A DNA stretch of 64,000 bases, from NCBI GenBank assembly GCA_964030475.1, contig CAXIPT010000006.1:5569673-5633672 (forward strand), read 5' to 3'. Below, in pieces: positions 37,501-49,297 of the stretch; within the stretch, counting starts at the first letter, position 1; every line of letters starts with the position of its first letter. The DNA is from Tethya wilhelma (Eukaryota; Porifera; Demospongiae; Tethyida; Tethyidae). The translations under genes and the position numbers were made by a program. The notes under the pieces were generated by a model. The model saw nothing but the letters and a program-made list of their open reading frames with translations, made no database searches and had not been told where the DNA came from.

Positions 37501-40500
37501 AAACAGCTAAATGTAAGTGAGCATGCGTGCATGCAATTATACCCAAAGTTGTATGTATTATAAAGCAAACACATTATCTATCATATATCATACAGCCACC
37601 AATACCAATGACAGAGGGCTTGGATGTGCTGACACTGTTGACTGATGCTGCTACCATTGCTCGCTGGAGTAATGAAGACCTACCCAGTGATCGAATATCC
37701 ATTGAGAATGCTACGATCCTCACCAATGCTGAGAGATGGCCACTGATGATTGATCCACAGTTGCAGGGCATTAAATGGATCAAGACCAGAGAGGGTGAAC
37801 AGCTGAAGGTGGTCCGACTTGGACAGAAGGGTTATTTGGACGCTATTGAGAGGGCAGTGGCCAATGGAGATGTCCTACTGCTTGAGAACATTGGAGAGTC
37901 AGTGGACCCTGTTCTGGACCCTTTGATCGGAAGACTCACCATCAAGAAAGGAAAGTGAGTGAGAGTTCTAGAATTTCCATAGTCTGTGATTAGATATCAG
38001 ATGGAGATTTAACATTTATACCTTTATCTACGTATCATGCATAGATACATCAAAATGGGTGACAAGGAAGTGGAGTACCATCCAAAATTCAGGATGATCA
38101 TACAGACCAAGTTGGCTAATCCTCACTACAAACCAGAAATGCAGGCTCAAGCTACACTCATCAACTTCACTGTCACTCGTGATGGTCTAGAGGACCAGCT
38201 GTTGGCAGAAGTGGTGGCCACAGAGAGACCTGACTTGGAGAAACTGAAGGCTGACTTGACACGCCAACAAAATGAGTTCAAGATCAAGTTGAAGGAGCTT
38301 GAAGACTCCCTTCTTTCTCGTCTCTCATCTGCTGGTGGCAACTTCCTAGGAGACACTGCCTTGGTGGAGAACCTTGAGACAACTAAGAGAACAGCCACAG
38401 AAATTGAGAAGAAGGTAGAAGAGGCTAAAGTGACAGAGAAGAAGATCAATGAAGCCAGGGAACACTACCGTCCAGCAGCAGCAAGAGCTTCACTTCTCTA
38501 CTTCATCCTAAATGACCTGGAGAAGATCAACCCTCTTTACCAGTTCTCTCTCAAGGTGAGAATCATTGATGCTAGCATCATACTACCACAGCTAACTATT
38601 TGCTTTACTATAGTATAATTATGCTGATGCCAAAATGCATGCACCAATACAATACACACACATGTACACATGCATGTAGGCCTTTAGTGTAGTGTTTCAG
38701 AATGCTATTGCTCGAGCTGAGAAGTCTGATGATGTAAAGCAACGAGTACTGCATCTCATTGACAGCATCACCTACTTGGTGTTCATGTACACCACAAGAG
38801 GTCTATTTGAGAAAGACAAGCTCATCTTCACATCACAAGTTACCTTCCAGGTTTGCATTAGCAACAGCCACTACAAATAATTTTAGTTTTTGTTGTGATA
38901 CATAATTATACATGCACTCATCCTGTAGGTTCTCCTCATGAGCAAGAAGATTGAACCATCAGAGTTGGACTTCCTGCTACGATACCCAGCAACTTTGAAT
39001 GTGACTAGTCCAGTCGACTTCCTCTCCCATCAGTGCTGGGGAGGGGTCAAGGCTCTCTCCAACATGGAACAGTTTAGAAACTTTGACAAAGATATTGAAG
39101 TAAGGCTGCCAGGAAAAAATGATACAAAATTTGTGTTTTAGTTCATTTCAAAATGTTACAATCATGTATAGGGTTCTGCCAAGCGCTGGAAGAAGTTCAC
39201 AGACAGTGAATGTCCTGAAAAAGAGAAGTTTCCTGGAGAGTGGAAGAACAAGAACTCACTACAGAAGCTGTGCATGATGAGAGCTCTCAGGCCAGACAGA
39301 ATGACATATGCTGTGACGTAAGTTAACAAAAATGGGTTGTATTGCATTTGAATCAGTCCATTATTCTTGTGATTTTCAAAATCTTCAGGTTGTATGTTGA
39401 GGAGCAGTTAGGCCGCAAATATGTGGAGAAGAAATCCATTCCTTTTGAAATGTCCTACAAGGAAACTGGTCCAGCTACTCCAGTGTTCTTTGTGCTCAGT
39501 CCTGGTGTGGACCCACTCAAAGATGTTGAAGCTCTTGGGAAGAAGCTTGGTTTCACAGTTGACAATGGCAACTTCCACAATGTCTCTCTGGGACAAGGAC
39601 AAGAAGTTGTGGCAGAGAATGCACTGGACGTGGCATCAAAGGACGGCCACTGGGTCATCTTACAGGTAAAGAGTTAACTATCTACCACATGCAAGTGTGC
39701 AATATCTTACAGGTCAACTTCACTGTCTTGTACACATACATTTCAATCACTTTGACTTTCACCTTCAGAATATCCATCTTGTTGCTAAGTGGCTGGCAAA
39801 GCTTGACAAGAAGCTAGAGCAGTACAGTGAAGGAAGTCATGACAACTACAGAGTGTACATGTCAGCAGAACCAGCAGCTGACAGAGCTGGTCACATCATT
39901 CCTCAGGGAATCCTCGAGTCCTCTGTCAAAATCACCAACGAACCTCCAACTGGAATGCTTGCCAACTTGAATGTGGCTATGGACAATTTCAACCAGGATA
40001 CTCTTGAGATGTGCTCCAAAGAGAATGAGTTCAAGAGCATCCTGTTCTCCTTGGTCTACTTCCATGCTGTTGTTGTTGAGAGGAGAAAGTTTGGCCCTCA
40101 AGGATGGAACAGATCCTATCCTTACAACACTGGTGACCTCACCATCAGTGTCAACGTCCTCTTCAACTACCTTGAGGCAAACAACAAGGTATTGTTATAT
40201 ATAGTATAGTCAGAATTTAATACCTACTTTTGAGTTAGCTGGGCATTTTGAGCTGTAGCTTTGTATGTATAAGTTACAACTTTCATGTAATAAAAACTAT
40301 GTGTGAGTTAATTATAACTGCACATGTTTGAGTGGGTATGTAATAACTCCATATACAAGTGAGATTTATTGTTTGCCCAGGTACCCTGGACTGACCTGCG
40401 CTACCTGTTTGGTGAGATCATGTATGGTGGACACATCACTGACGACTGGGACAGAAGATTGTGTAAGACATACCTTGAGGTCTACATGAAGCCAGAACTG

Positions 40501-41749
40501 GTATGGAATGAATACAAAACCTGCCAATGATGACAAACCAGCTCAACTCTTTGTTAATACTTTCAATTATAGTTGGATCATGAGCTGATGTATGCGCCAG
40601 GCTTCCCAGCTCCCCCTAACACAGACTATGTTGGCTATCGAGGCTACATTGATGAAAACCTGCCACCTGAGAGTCCCTACCTCTATGGTCTTCATCCCAA
40701 CGCTGAGATTGGGTTTCTCACACAAACATCAGATGAGATGTTCCGTACAGTGCTAGAGATGCAGCCCAGGGACTCATCTGGAGGTGGGTCAGCAGGAGCC
40801 ACAAGAGAAGAGAGGGTGAGTGTTTAGAATGACCTTCCCATTCAGAGCTAATTCATGTGTCTGTCTCCTTTGGTGATTAGGTCAAAGCCATTCTAGACGA
40901 ATTCCTTGAGAAGCTACCTGACGAGTACAATATGATGGAGTTGTTTGCACGTGCTGAGGAGAAAACACCTTATGTGTTGGTAGCTCTTCAAGAGTGTGAG
41001 AGAATGAATGGACTGACCAGGGAAATGAGAAGATCACTCAAGGAAGTAGATCTTGGACTGAAGGTAAGCAAATGGTTTAACCATGGTGCAACACAATGCT
41101 ATAGGTACATCCTTAATCCACTACACAGGGTGAACTGACCATCACAGCAGATATGGAGGCACTGCAAAATGCTCTTTACTTGGACAAGGTGCCTGATTCT
41201 TGGGCCAAACGAGCCTACCCATCTCTGGCTGGCCTGTCAGCATGGTTTGCCGATCTTCTCCTTCGAATCCGAGATCTTGAGAGTTGGGTGTCTGACTTCA
41301 ACATGCCTGCTTGCATCTGGTTGGCAGGATTCTTCAATCCCCAATCCTTCCTCACCGCCATCATGCAGTCCATGGCTCGTAAGAACGAGTGGCCACTGGA
41401 CAAGATGTGCCTTCAATGTGACGTCACCAAGAAGGTAAACCGTGAGGACTTCAGCAGTCCACCGAGAGAAGGTGCTTACGTCCATGGACTGTTTATGGAA
41501 GGAGCAAGATGGGACACACAGACAGGCCTCATCCAGGAGTCTCGGCTGAAGGAGCTCACTCCCAACATGCCTATCATCTTCATCAAAGCCATTCCTGTCG
41601 ACAAGCAAGAGACCAAGAACATCTACGAGTGTCCCGTCTACAAGACACGCACAAGAGGACCAACGTTTGTCTGGACCTTCAACCTCAAGACCAAAGAGAA
41701 GGCCTCCAAGTGGATAATTGCAGGAGTGTGTCTGCTCCTGCAAGTGTAA
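22584..41749 (+). CDS. Axonemal outer-arm dynein heavy chain, beta (DNAH9/11/17) type, complete, gene B
   Basis: Fifty-nine exons join in one frame from ATG 22584 to TAA 41747, giving 4476 aa, the usual length of this subfamily. It is the ATP-driven motor subunit of outer dynein arms in cilia and flagella. The N-terminal tail (aa 1 to about 1750) is followed by AAA1 (GPAGTGKT near aa 1857, CFDEFNR), AAA2 (GNAGTGKS near 2138), AAA3 (GNAGCGKT near 2465, IDDINMP) and AAA4 (GVGGSGKQ near 2812). Then come the stalk (about 3037-3400), AAA5, AAA6 and the C-terminal domain. All four P-loops are intact, so it should be an active motor. Subfamily assignment rests on the tail blocks and the C-terminal LQECERMN and TREER/KLP blocks, which I recognise as beta-chain type. 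It sits in tandem with the incomplete gene A and tail-to-tail with TBCC. Exon coordinates are split over the four domain entries. Confidence 0.95.
25187..25540. mobile_element. Foldback element with about 105-bp inverted arms, in gene B intron 8
   Basis: Left arm 25187-25290 and right arm about 25436-25540 are near-perfect inverted copies (CAAGTAGTAAAAATTTTATA at the outer end; GACTACTTCAT at the inner end), around a loop of about 145 bp. It has no coding capacity. It sits in the intron between exons 24348-24515 and 25617-25999. Confidence 0.92.
28610..28634. repeat. (CA)n directly before a 3' splice site
   Basis: CA repeat ends three bases before the acceptor AG of the exon starting at 28638 in dynein gene B. 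Confidence 0.93.
31070..36099 (+). other. Gene B exons 28-44: AAA1 to AAA4
   Basis: Exons: 31070-31340, 31419-31564, 31633-31749, 31818-32205, 32267-32516, 32632-32759, 32902-33050, 33142-33280, 33350-33670, 33779-33988, 34076-34353, 34425-34653, 34731-34892, 34976-35169, 35237-35666, 35726-35893, 35971-36099. AAA1 is the main ATPase: Walker A GPAGTGKT in exon 28 and Walker B CFDEFNR in exon 29. AAA2-AAA4 also keep their Walker A motifs. These exons, plus exons 8-27, are what gene A lacks. Confidence 0.92.
34952..34974. repeat. (CA)n forming a 3' splice site
   Basis: CA repeat runs into the acceptor itself (cacacacag) of the exon starting at 34976 in dynein gene B, so the repeat length may vary right at the splice site. 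Confidence 0.93.
36167..37512 (+). other. Gene B exons 45-48: stalk and microtubule-binding tip
   Basis: Exons 36167-36307, 36393-36761, 36822-37103, 37204-37512. Charged heptad-like coiled coils ([36 protein letters not shown]) flank the tip, whose [15 protein letters not shown] block is typical of the dynein microtubule-binding domain. The last exon is split in two in gene A. Confidence 0.93.
37596..41749 (+). other. Gene B exons 49-59: AAA5, AAA6 and C-terminal domain
   Basis: Exons 37596-37954, 38045-38555, 38680-38850, 38929-39099, 39172-39317, 39389-39665, 39769-40188, 40381-40500, 40573-40815, 40881-41063, 41129-41749. The sequence is almost identical to gene A, including some introns (for example after 39099 and after 39665), which points to recent gene conversion. 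Exon 39769-40188 is two exons in gene A. Confidence 0.93.
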
Positions 41750-42043
41750 CTGTCTTCTTGAACTTTTTAACAATGCATGTATATTTATCTAAATTAGTTT
41801 AATGGTATGTAAACGTACAGTAGACAATAGTTTTACAAAACAAGAGTAGTGTTGTCCGAGTTTATGTGTAAGTTTTTAAAGTATCAATACAATGTCTGCG
41901 CGCATACTTCTTAACACTTATTAAAAAAATTCTTGACACAGGTTGATAAACACAAGTTTTGTTTGCCAATAAAAAATTTTAGTTTTCTCTCTGTATATGA
42001 ATAGTATCAAAGTTTGCATGAAGTTTATTTGTCAATAGTTTGA
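41750..42043. other. Tail-to-tail spacer between dynein gene B and TBCC
   Basis: About 290 bp shared by two convergent 3' ends. An AATAAA lies near 41970 on the plus strand and could serve gene B. Nothing else is visible. Confidence 0.5.
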
Positions 42044-42724
42044 TCAGGTGAACGTGGTTCTATCTTCGACAGGAAGTACACTCCAATTAGGGGAGGGGTC
42101 TCGAGAAGCAAGCCAATTAAAATCATCTACCTTATCCCAATTGTTAGAACTTTTATCAAGACCAGCAACCTGTGACAAAGATGTCGTTTACTCAATGGGT
42201 GCTTTGCACAACTAATCCCTCTACCCATCACACGCACACACTAAGTCTCGGAATTGACCACAGTATAACAGATCACATGATAATGCTACGGTATTAAACC
42301 CATGCTATGGTATAAGAAGCCCAATTGAACGAAATAAAATTTGCTTCACAGGCTGATATAAAGTCATTTTAATGCAAAGGGGTATAGTCTTGCGGTTGAT
42401 TAATTTTAGTAACTTTAGTAAAAAAACAACTCACAGTAAAATGGCTCTCCAACTGAGGATAGGTCCAGGTGTAGGGAGCAAATGAAACCTGGGAGCAGTC
42501 TTCAATGATGGCTCTGCTAGTGATGTGAAGATAGAACTTAGTGTTCGATGTCTTATGGACTCTCAGCTGCTGACAGGCTACAACAAGAGTTGAGTCCTTA
42601 CAATCCTCAACAAAGACAGAGCTTGATACAGGACCACAGAGAATTCTATGAGACATGAAAGAAAATGACAAGAGTTAAGTACAGCATCAGGCTACTGAAG
42701 GAAGTAAAAATTGACATAATACAA

Positions 42725-42766
<42 letters not shown>

Positions 42767-43343
42767 GCCTCAATGATCAACTCACATGCAATTCTCTATC
42801 TTTGTCATGTGGAGGGTGCTAGGTGCTCCACACACCCTCAGCTCACAGCCAGTCAGTCCAGAGAGGTTCACATCATGTCCTCCAACCTCCTCTGTCTGTT
42901 CAACAAATAGGAACAACAACAAAATGGCAATTTTAAATGTAAACTTGGCCAGATACACAATTTCAGGGCCACTGACAGCAATTCACTAGTGATGCATGCA
43001 CAGCTACAGGAGGAGCTATAGTACAACCCCCGAGCCACTTTATTTCTGAAGACATATACGCGAGGGAGGAGCCTGGGAACAAGGCTAGGAGCCACTAGTG
43101 TTGGTTGAGATAGCTAGGCAGTGGTCCTATTAATAGCTATGAGTCTTAATAACACACAGGAACTCACATTAAGATGAAGCTGTTCATTTCTCTTGTCTTT
43201 TAAGTTAAAGGAGTTATCAGGCACAGTGGCAGCTGCTGCAGAAACTATAGGCTCTGTCTTGACCTTTGCACCCTTCTCATTGGAACTAGGCAGAGCATCT
43301 TTCTTCCGTGATTTGAAAGCAAACTTCTTTTTAATAGTAGAGT
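42044..43343 (-). CDS. TBCC: Tubulin-binding cofactor C, C-terminal domain (5' part missing)
   Basis: Four minus-strand exons join in frame: 43343-43168, 42895-42786, 42645-42435 and 42169-42044, with the stop TGA at 42046-42044. They give about 206 residues. TBCC acts in the final step of alpha/beta-tubulin folding as a GTPase activator with cofactors D and E. The C-terminal beta-helix domain is clear: KKKFAFKSRKK lead-in, DVNLSGLTGC, CGPVSSSVF, CQQLRVH (the Arg is at the known arginine-finger position), SRAIIEDC, FAPYTWTYP and the end VDDFNWLASRDPSPNWS. The N-terminal spectrin-like helical domain is not found. The first exon here begins within a few bases of 43335, the edge of the duplicated SET segment, so the 5' half of the gene has been lost or misassembled. 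The acceptor used for 43343 is therefore uncertain. Confidence 0.88.
42729..42764. repeat. (CA)n microsatellite in TBCC intron
   Basis: About 35 bp of CA between TBCC exons 42645 and 42786. Confidence 0.93.
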
Positions 43344-45259
43344 CTGAGAGGTACTTTATCTATTTCTGCAGGAAGTTCAGAGTTCAATGCTTAGACGCTT
43401 TGTTTCCAAAAAGTATGTACTTCGCGGGTAATCGGTTAAAGTTCACTGCTATTGCCCAAAGGAGTGCGCTAAAGGTACAATGACAAGTAAACTAGTCATC
43501 GGTATTTCGCGTGCATGCAATACACTAAGACTGATGCATTGTTCTGTAGCACAATGGAAACAAGAAGCAAGTTATGCCTCCGACACAGAACATGCCAGGA
43601 GATAGTAATTGCTGGTCTCCTTGGTGAGGAACCACTACCGAAGGTAGACATCTTCGAGATCCCTGGCAAGGGACGTGCGGTTGTGGCTGGAGAGGCTATT
43701 GCCAAAGATCGGTTCGTTTGAGAATACGAATTCTCCAGACAGTACCCCAGGAAGGAAAGAGCTCAGTACGAGGAGGAGTACTCTATAGACAATGAACCGT
43801 GTATGATATTGGAGGTGAGGTCTAGTGTCGGGTGGGTGTGCCTAGATGCCACCTGGGCCTCCTCGACACTAGGCCACCTGATGAACCATTGCACGAGCAA
43901 AGAGGCCACAGTGAGGCCTTCAAGGCTTTTTGACAACAAATGGGGAGTGGGCTTTCTCACCAATCGACACTTGTTGATTGGTGACGAACAAACATGGGAC
44001 TATGGATGCTCTCCACAGGCGCAGCAGTGGCTGTATAAGAGACCTGGGAAAGGCACTCGCACCACCTTGCGTAAGTTGTTCTGTTTGCTTTATTTAAGTG
44101 TAATATTATTAATTATCTACAATTATGTGAAGCTGGAGAGCCCTCCTTCTCCTCCTCCTCCCCCCCTCACTTCACAAGCAAGCATCATCAGGAGCAGGGT
44201 ACGTTTTCATAAATGGATTTTATCATAATTTTATCTCAATTTTTTGATAATTCCAGCTTGAACTGAACAAACTCAATGTAAGTTATCCCGTTTCCGTTTG
44301 TTAGTTTAATATCTATATTTATACATGCACACAATAATGTGAAGCTCGAAAGCCCTCCGACTCCTCCTCCTCTCCCCCTCGCTTCACAAGTAAGCAGGGT
44401 ATGTTTTCATAAATGGGTTTAATCTTAGTTTTATCTCTCGATGTAAGTTACCTCATTTCCGTTTGTTAATTTGACATCTATAATTATATACGCACACAAC
44501 ATGTGAAGCTCAAAAGCCCTCCTCCTCCTCAGACTCACATGATGGAAGTAAGTATACAAAAATAATTTTACTAACTTGGATGCCTGCATGAATTGGATAC
44601 TTCTTTTTTTCTAGCCCTAGCTCTGCCAAAGGCACAAATGCAGGTGTACCGTGGTAAATTACATTCTACAGTATTGATCTCAGATAATATGGGTTATATA
44701 GTGTTTCGCTAAATTGTTCAAATTTCTACTTCAGAATCCGACGGCCAGATGGACTACGAATATCTGGGGATCATTTCCGGAAGTATGTGTTTTTTTGATA
44801 GCTATAACCAGATTCTACATTTACTATAATTTGCATGCTTATATGCACTTACTTCCGCAGCTGCTTTGCCTGGATGTCAGTTCAGATGGAGACACTCAGG
44901 AAACGCAGGGTGGTACTCACTCTGAATGTAAGCAAACACAATGTTGTTACAAAATGGGTACATTTGCATACTTACATACTCTTATTCAGCTGATGAGGAG
45001 AAGGGTGATGATAGTGTTCACTCTGAATGTAAGCAAACATTATAAAATGCGTACACAATTCCAGCTGATGATAAGTAAAACATTTCACATTTATACACTT
45101 ACCCAGTCCAATCTGTCGATGTTGGAGGTGATGACGACGACGACAGTCACTTTGACCGTAAGCAAATACATCTAGCACTTGTACCAAAAAGTTGTCTAGC
45201 TGAGACTGATACGTTTTTATGATAGTTGGAAACTTGATGTCCTTTTTTTTGACGGAAGC
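43335..45259 (+). repeat. 1925-bp duplicated segment, copy 1
   Basis: Matches 52986-54910 at a constant offset of 9651 bp, with no difference that I could see. The left edge falls in the TBCC gene. At the right edge the sequence continues normally into more exons of the SET gene. Confidence 0.95.
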
Positions 45260-46480
45260 AGAGGAGGCCACGGGGAAATGTATAAGCTGGTTCATTTCTT
45301 TCACATTCATGATGGTGGGGTAACTGGACAAAGAATGTCGATCGAGCCTCACACGATGTAGCCTTACCCTCAACTTCCCATCCAGGTGAGGAGAGTGGTG
45401 AAGAGGTGAAGGTAAAAGGTCCCTCGGCGAGCCGCAGCTCGTCCAGGTCCCATGAAGATGAGGTGACAAGGGAAGGTTCCTCAGCGAGCCGTGGCTTGAC
45501 CTTTCTCACTTCGATTTCCCCACCTTGTTGATCTTGATGCCAGCTCGGATGAGGACACTCCTCCTAGCCTGGAACCGCCTCGTCGTCGTCGTCGGGCTCG
45601 TTTTCTGGAGTCAGACTCGGACAATGGTTAGTGGAGAGAAAAAAAATTTGTTGATGTGTGTGTGTGGTAAATTTGACACTTAAAAAGGGATTGAAACTAT
45701 CATCATTTAAAGGCGTGATTATTGGGTGACTGTGGCCTAAGTTTCAATCAAGCCGCGTGTAAACAATAATTCTATGATTATAGATGACACACCTCGGAAG
45801 GGGAAGGGTAAGAAGATCAGACCCCCCTCTCCAGATCAAGGTATATCAGTATGCACATCCCAAAAGTATGATTGAACTTTATAGATGCTTCCTTCTTGGT
45901 AGGTGACGAGTTTCTTCCTCCTCAGAAAGAGAGGAGAGTAAGTAAAGTGAAACATAAGGTGTGTTAATTTCGGTGTACAGTGTTGCAAAGCTGTGTTGAA
46001 TCTAGCTGGTTACTTTACAGGTGTCCCCATCGACAAAGGCAGCAATTTGGACTTGGGCGAGTTAAAGTAATTTCTTTAGAAGTGTCCCTGCAAGATGGTT
46101 TAAAGGCATGATTGTTGGGTGACTGGGTCCTCCTGAGTGTCAGTCAAGCCATGCGTAAACAATAATTCTATGGTCTAGCCCTCGATGCACCTTCTCCAAG
46201 AGGAAGGCCAGAGAGAGAAGATCCCCCTCTCCAGAAGATCGAGGTACGTTAGTATTCACATCCTAAATGTACGATTGAACTTTGTAAATGCTTCCTTGGC
46301 AGATGGCAAGTGTCGTCCCAAAAGGAGGAGAGGGAGGATATCAAACAAACAGTGTATAAAGTAATTTCGGTAAATAACTGTTGCAAAGCCGATGAATCTA
46401 GCTGGTTACTTTGCAGTGGGAAAAGGCCTATCCCAAGATCCTATCGTCATCGAGGAGAGTTTCGATTCGGACACGGGTAG
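43554..46480 (+). pseudogene. KMT5A-like SET-domain protein with in-frame TGA and disordered tail, copy 1
   Basis: Exon 43550-44070 encodes a SET domain: GKGRAVVAGEAIAKDRFV, then EYEFS, GWVCLDATW, LGHLMNHC and DEQTWDYG. Order and spacing resemble KMT5A (SET8), the H4K20 monomethyltransferase. A TGA at 43719-43721 sits between FV and EYE, where other SET proteins have an ordinary residue, and the frame continues on both sides, so this is a nonsense change or a sequencing error. The NH core is kept, but the first aromatic of the YDYG-type motif is Trp (TWDYG). The ATG at 43554 is the start I use. Downstream, many small exons follow: three proline-rich modules near 44127, 44346 and 44510 (LESPPSPPPPP type), acidic ones near 44865-45160 (HSE ends) and basic/proline ones at about 45386-46270. 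Exact borders are uncertain and no clear stop was fixed. Confidence 0.6.
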
Positions 46481-46852
46481 GTTAAAGTAATTTCTTTTGA
46501 AGCGACCCTGCATGCTAGACGTTTTCTTGCTAAAGTCATTTTTATACACGTAAAAAAACACTGGAGTTTAGCCGTGGGTTTTCAGGTAAAAATAGGCCTC
46601 CACTTCACCACAAACTTCACTTTGCCTACAGACACCACCAGGGACCTCGGTTCTTTCTCCGAGAGTCACCCATCCCTGGCCCGATTCCGGGATTGGCTGC
46701 AAGGAATTATTGTAGTTGTATTTTGTTATTTTTATTATTAATTTTGATGATAATAACCTATGACAATAATAAAAATAATAATAATGAATATATAACTCAG
46801 ATTTTTTGGATACATCATTAATGATCTTTACCTGCATGTCTACTGCACCAAG
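46481..46852. other. Spacer before receptor R1
   Basis: AT-rich, with a run of ATT/ATA repeats near 46725-46795. No exon is recognised; it presumably holds the R1 promoter. Confidence 0.4.
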
Positions 46853-49216
46853 ATGGCTGATGTTTATGCTGGAATGGTTTTGGTCATTTTCATGATGACA
46901 ATATCATTCAAATTGAGTAAGTGAAAGTCTAACAACATGTACTAAACTACTCTGTTTTTTGTGTTCAGGTTCCAGTACCCTCACAGCCAACATCACTGGT
47001 GGTGAGGTTTGTTCAGGAGATGTGATTAGTCTCACATGCACCCATGATCCTCCTGAGAATCTCTTTGAATGGACTACAAATATTCCTGGGGAAGCATCTC
47101 GAAGGACTTTAGCAGTTTTTAATTCAGCAAGTCAACCCCAAGATGAAATTACGTTGCCTGCTGACTTTACTGGAAGAGCAACTCTCATCTCTGTCTCTCC
47201 TGTGGCCGTGTCCACTCTCACACTCACTGCTACAGCACTGGTGAATGGAGCTACAGTTCGTTGTGAAGGAGTAACCACTGTGGATAGTGTGGTCATCACT
47301 ATAACCAGTAAGACTAGTATGCTACACATTTGGTATGGATACTACATCATCATGATTCTTCTCAGGTCAGCTTCCTTCTCCTCCTGGGAATGTGATGTTG
47401 TCTGTTATTGAAAATGGAACTACCACTGTTACTGTCAACATAGTCTGGGACCCTCCAATGGGAACTGTAGACAGCTACACAGTTGAGACCTCTCCAGTGA
47501 CTCAGCCTGTCACAGTCACCTCAGGCACTACTACGGCAACTTTAGCTCTCCCTTACAATCAGAGGTTTACTGTGAGAGTCACGGCCGAGAACTGTGTTGG
47601 TAGCAGTACTCCAGCAATGGCAGAACCTGTGGAGTTTGGTATGTACTGTATATGTTTTATGTGATAAGTGTGCCATGAGTTGGTGTTGTGCTTTTTCAGT
47701 AAACTGTTCCACACCTTCCAACAATCCAAACATCACCTTTGACCCTTACCAAAGTACAACAGAAGGCTCTGTGGTCTCCTACCATTGTAGACCAGGGTTC
47801 ATTCCAGAGGGGAGGGTGATGTCTGTGTGTGCAGCTAATGGAAGCTGGGTCCCTGATCCTGAGGAGTACAGCTGCAGGGAAGGTATGATATCTTCTCTAC
47901 AGCTGCTATTATTGGCATGTTAGTAATTAAACCATGTTTATTATTAATAAACACTAATTGTTCAGTCAACTGTGGAGCTCCTGTTCTTCCTGCCAACAGC
48001 ACTGTGCTCAGTGGTCCCAGCAGTGGCTTCAGGGATGGATCTGAGGTCACATTCCAATGTAACGAGGGACTGCTCCCCTCTAATGAGATAACCATTGTCT
48101 GTACCAGTGAAGAGAGATGGTCCCCAGACCCTCAGGGGATAGAGTGTACAGAGGAACCAGGTAATTGGTGTGCATTTATTAATTTGTTACATGACTAGTC
48201 TCATCTCTTCTGCATTTAATATCAATCATTCTCCAGTTGGTTGCTCTCCTCCTGCCATTCCAAGAGGTGGTGTTGTTGATGAAGTGACTTCAACTACCCT
48301 AATCTTTGGTTGTGACGATGGCTATTCCCCTCAGGGGACAATGACAGCTGTGTGTGTGGCCACTGATACCTGGAGTCCTGACCCTGCTACCTGGAAGTGT
48401 ACCCCTATCATGATTGTCACAACTGATAATGGTATACTCACTTTTAGTAGTTTACTGTTTGGATGTTTACATAATGCGATCATGAATGCGTGAACAGACT
48501 GTGTAAACACTTATACTGTGGATATACCCAGTGATTATGCATTGTTTATTTTGTTAACAACATAAGAATGTCTCAGTGTTTTGACCCACAGCTCCTCCAG
48601 CTGTTGATTGTGGTTCTCCCAGACCTCCTGAGAATGGAATACTGGTTGATGCTTCCAGGACAGTGGAGGGGTCAGAGGTCGAGTACCAGTGTAATGCTAC
48701 TGCGACTGCTGTCTGTGGTAGTAATGGAAAGTGGTCACCTGACCCTGGGGAGCTGGTGTGTGGATTCCAACCTGGTAATAAAACTATGGTTTACTATGTG
48801 GACTTTCAAAATTAACTATAATAATAATTATATTGTCTTTGTGAAATAATATCATTGAGTATATATATCTTTTTTCTTCAGCTGGCGATGATACCAATGA
48901 AGTAAGACAAGTAACCACAGCAGCTATTATTGCTGCTGTGGTGTGTTCAGTTGTGTTCTTCATTGGTGGGGTTGTCTCCACCATCTTGGTCCAACTTTCC
49001 CTCTCAAGATGGAGGAAGACACCTAAACGGCAGTTGCTACACTGTAACTGCAACTGTTACACAACAACTGGAGGCAGTGATGGAAATGGCAAGGACGTAG
49101 CTCCAGCTGCTCCTGTAGTGTATGAAGAGATAGACACAGTCAAATCAAAACCAGCTGGAGAACAAACAGAAATTGAACTTCAAGAAAATGTAGCATATGG
49201 ACCAGTCAAGAAGTAG
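46853..49216 (+). CDS. Receptor R1: Ig-like, FN3, four sushi domains, TM, tyrosine-motif tail
   Basis: Eight exons: 46853-46916, 46969-47307, 47366-47638, 47700-47882, 47966-48160, 48237-48431, 48592-48774, 48882-49216 (588 aa). All junctions are phase 1. Residues 1-21 are a signal peptide (MVLVIFMMTISF). Residues 22-134 are Ig-like (LTC, FEW, VRC). Residues 135-225 are fibronectin III (WDPPMG, YTVETS). Residues 226-477 are four sushi/CCP modules, each one exon, with the C...C...W.PDP...C pattern. A TM helix lies at about 491-514, followed by basic RWRKTPKR and a Cys cluster (HCNCNCY) that could be palmitoylated. The tail has YEEI (Tyr about 558), which fits a Src-family SH2 ligand, and ENVAYGPV (Tyr about 583, an NxxY form). 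This is a type I cell-surface receptor; ligand and role are unknown. Confidence 0.9.
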
Positions 49217-49297
49217 ATTAAAATTTTGTACCATCATCCATGTTATTGTTTTGAGCAAATTATCATGACGACCATTTGCAATAATTGCATTGTAAGT

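Noticed and set aside
42868..43095. Minus-strand ORF with SLVPRLLPRVYV-like start
   Set aside because: Mostly derived from a single foldback arm (GGAGCCTGGGAAC family) and intron sequence of TBCC; no splice support.
43719..43721. TGA as a selenocysteine codon in the SET protein
   Set aside because: No known SET selenoprotein and no SECIS-like element identified; a nonsense change or sequence error is simpler.
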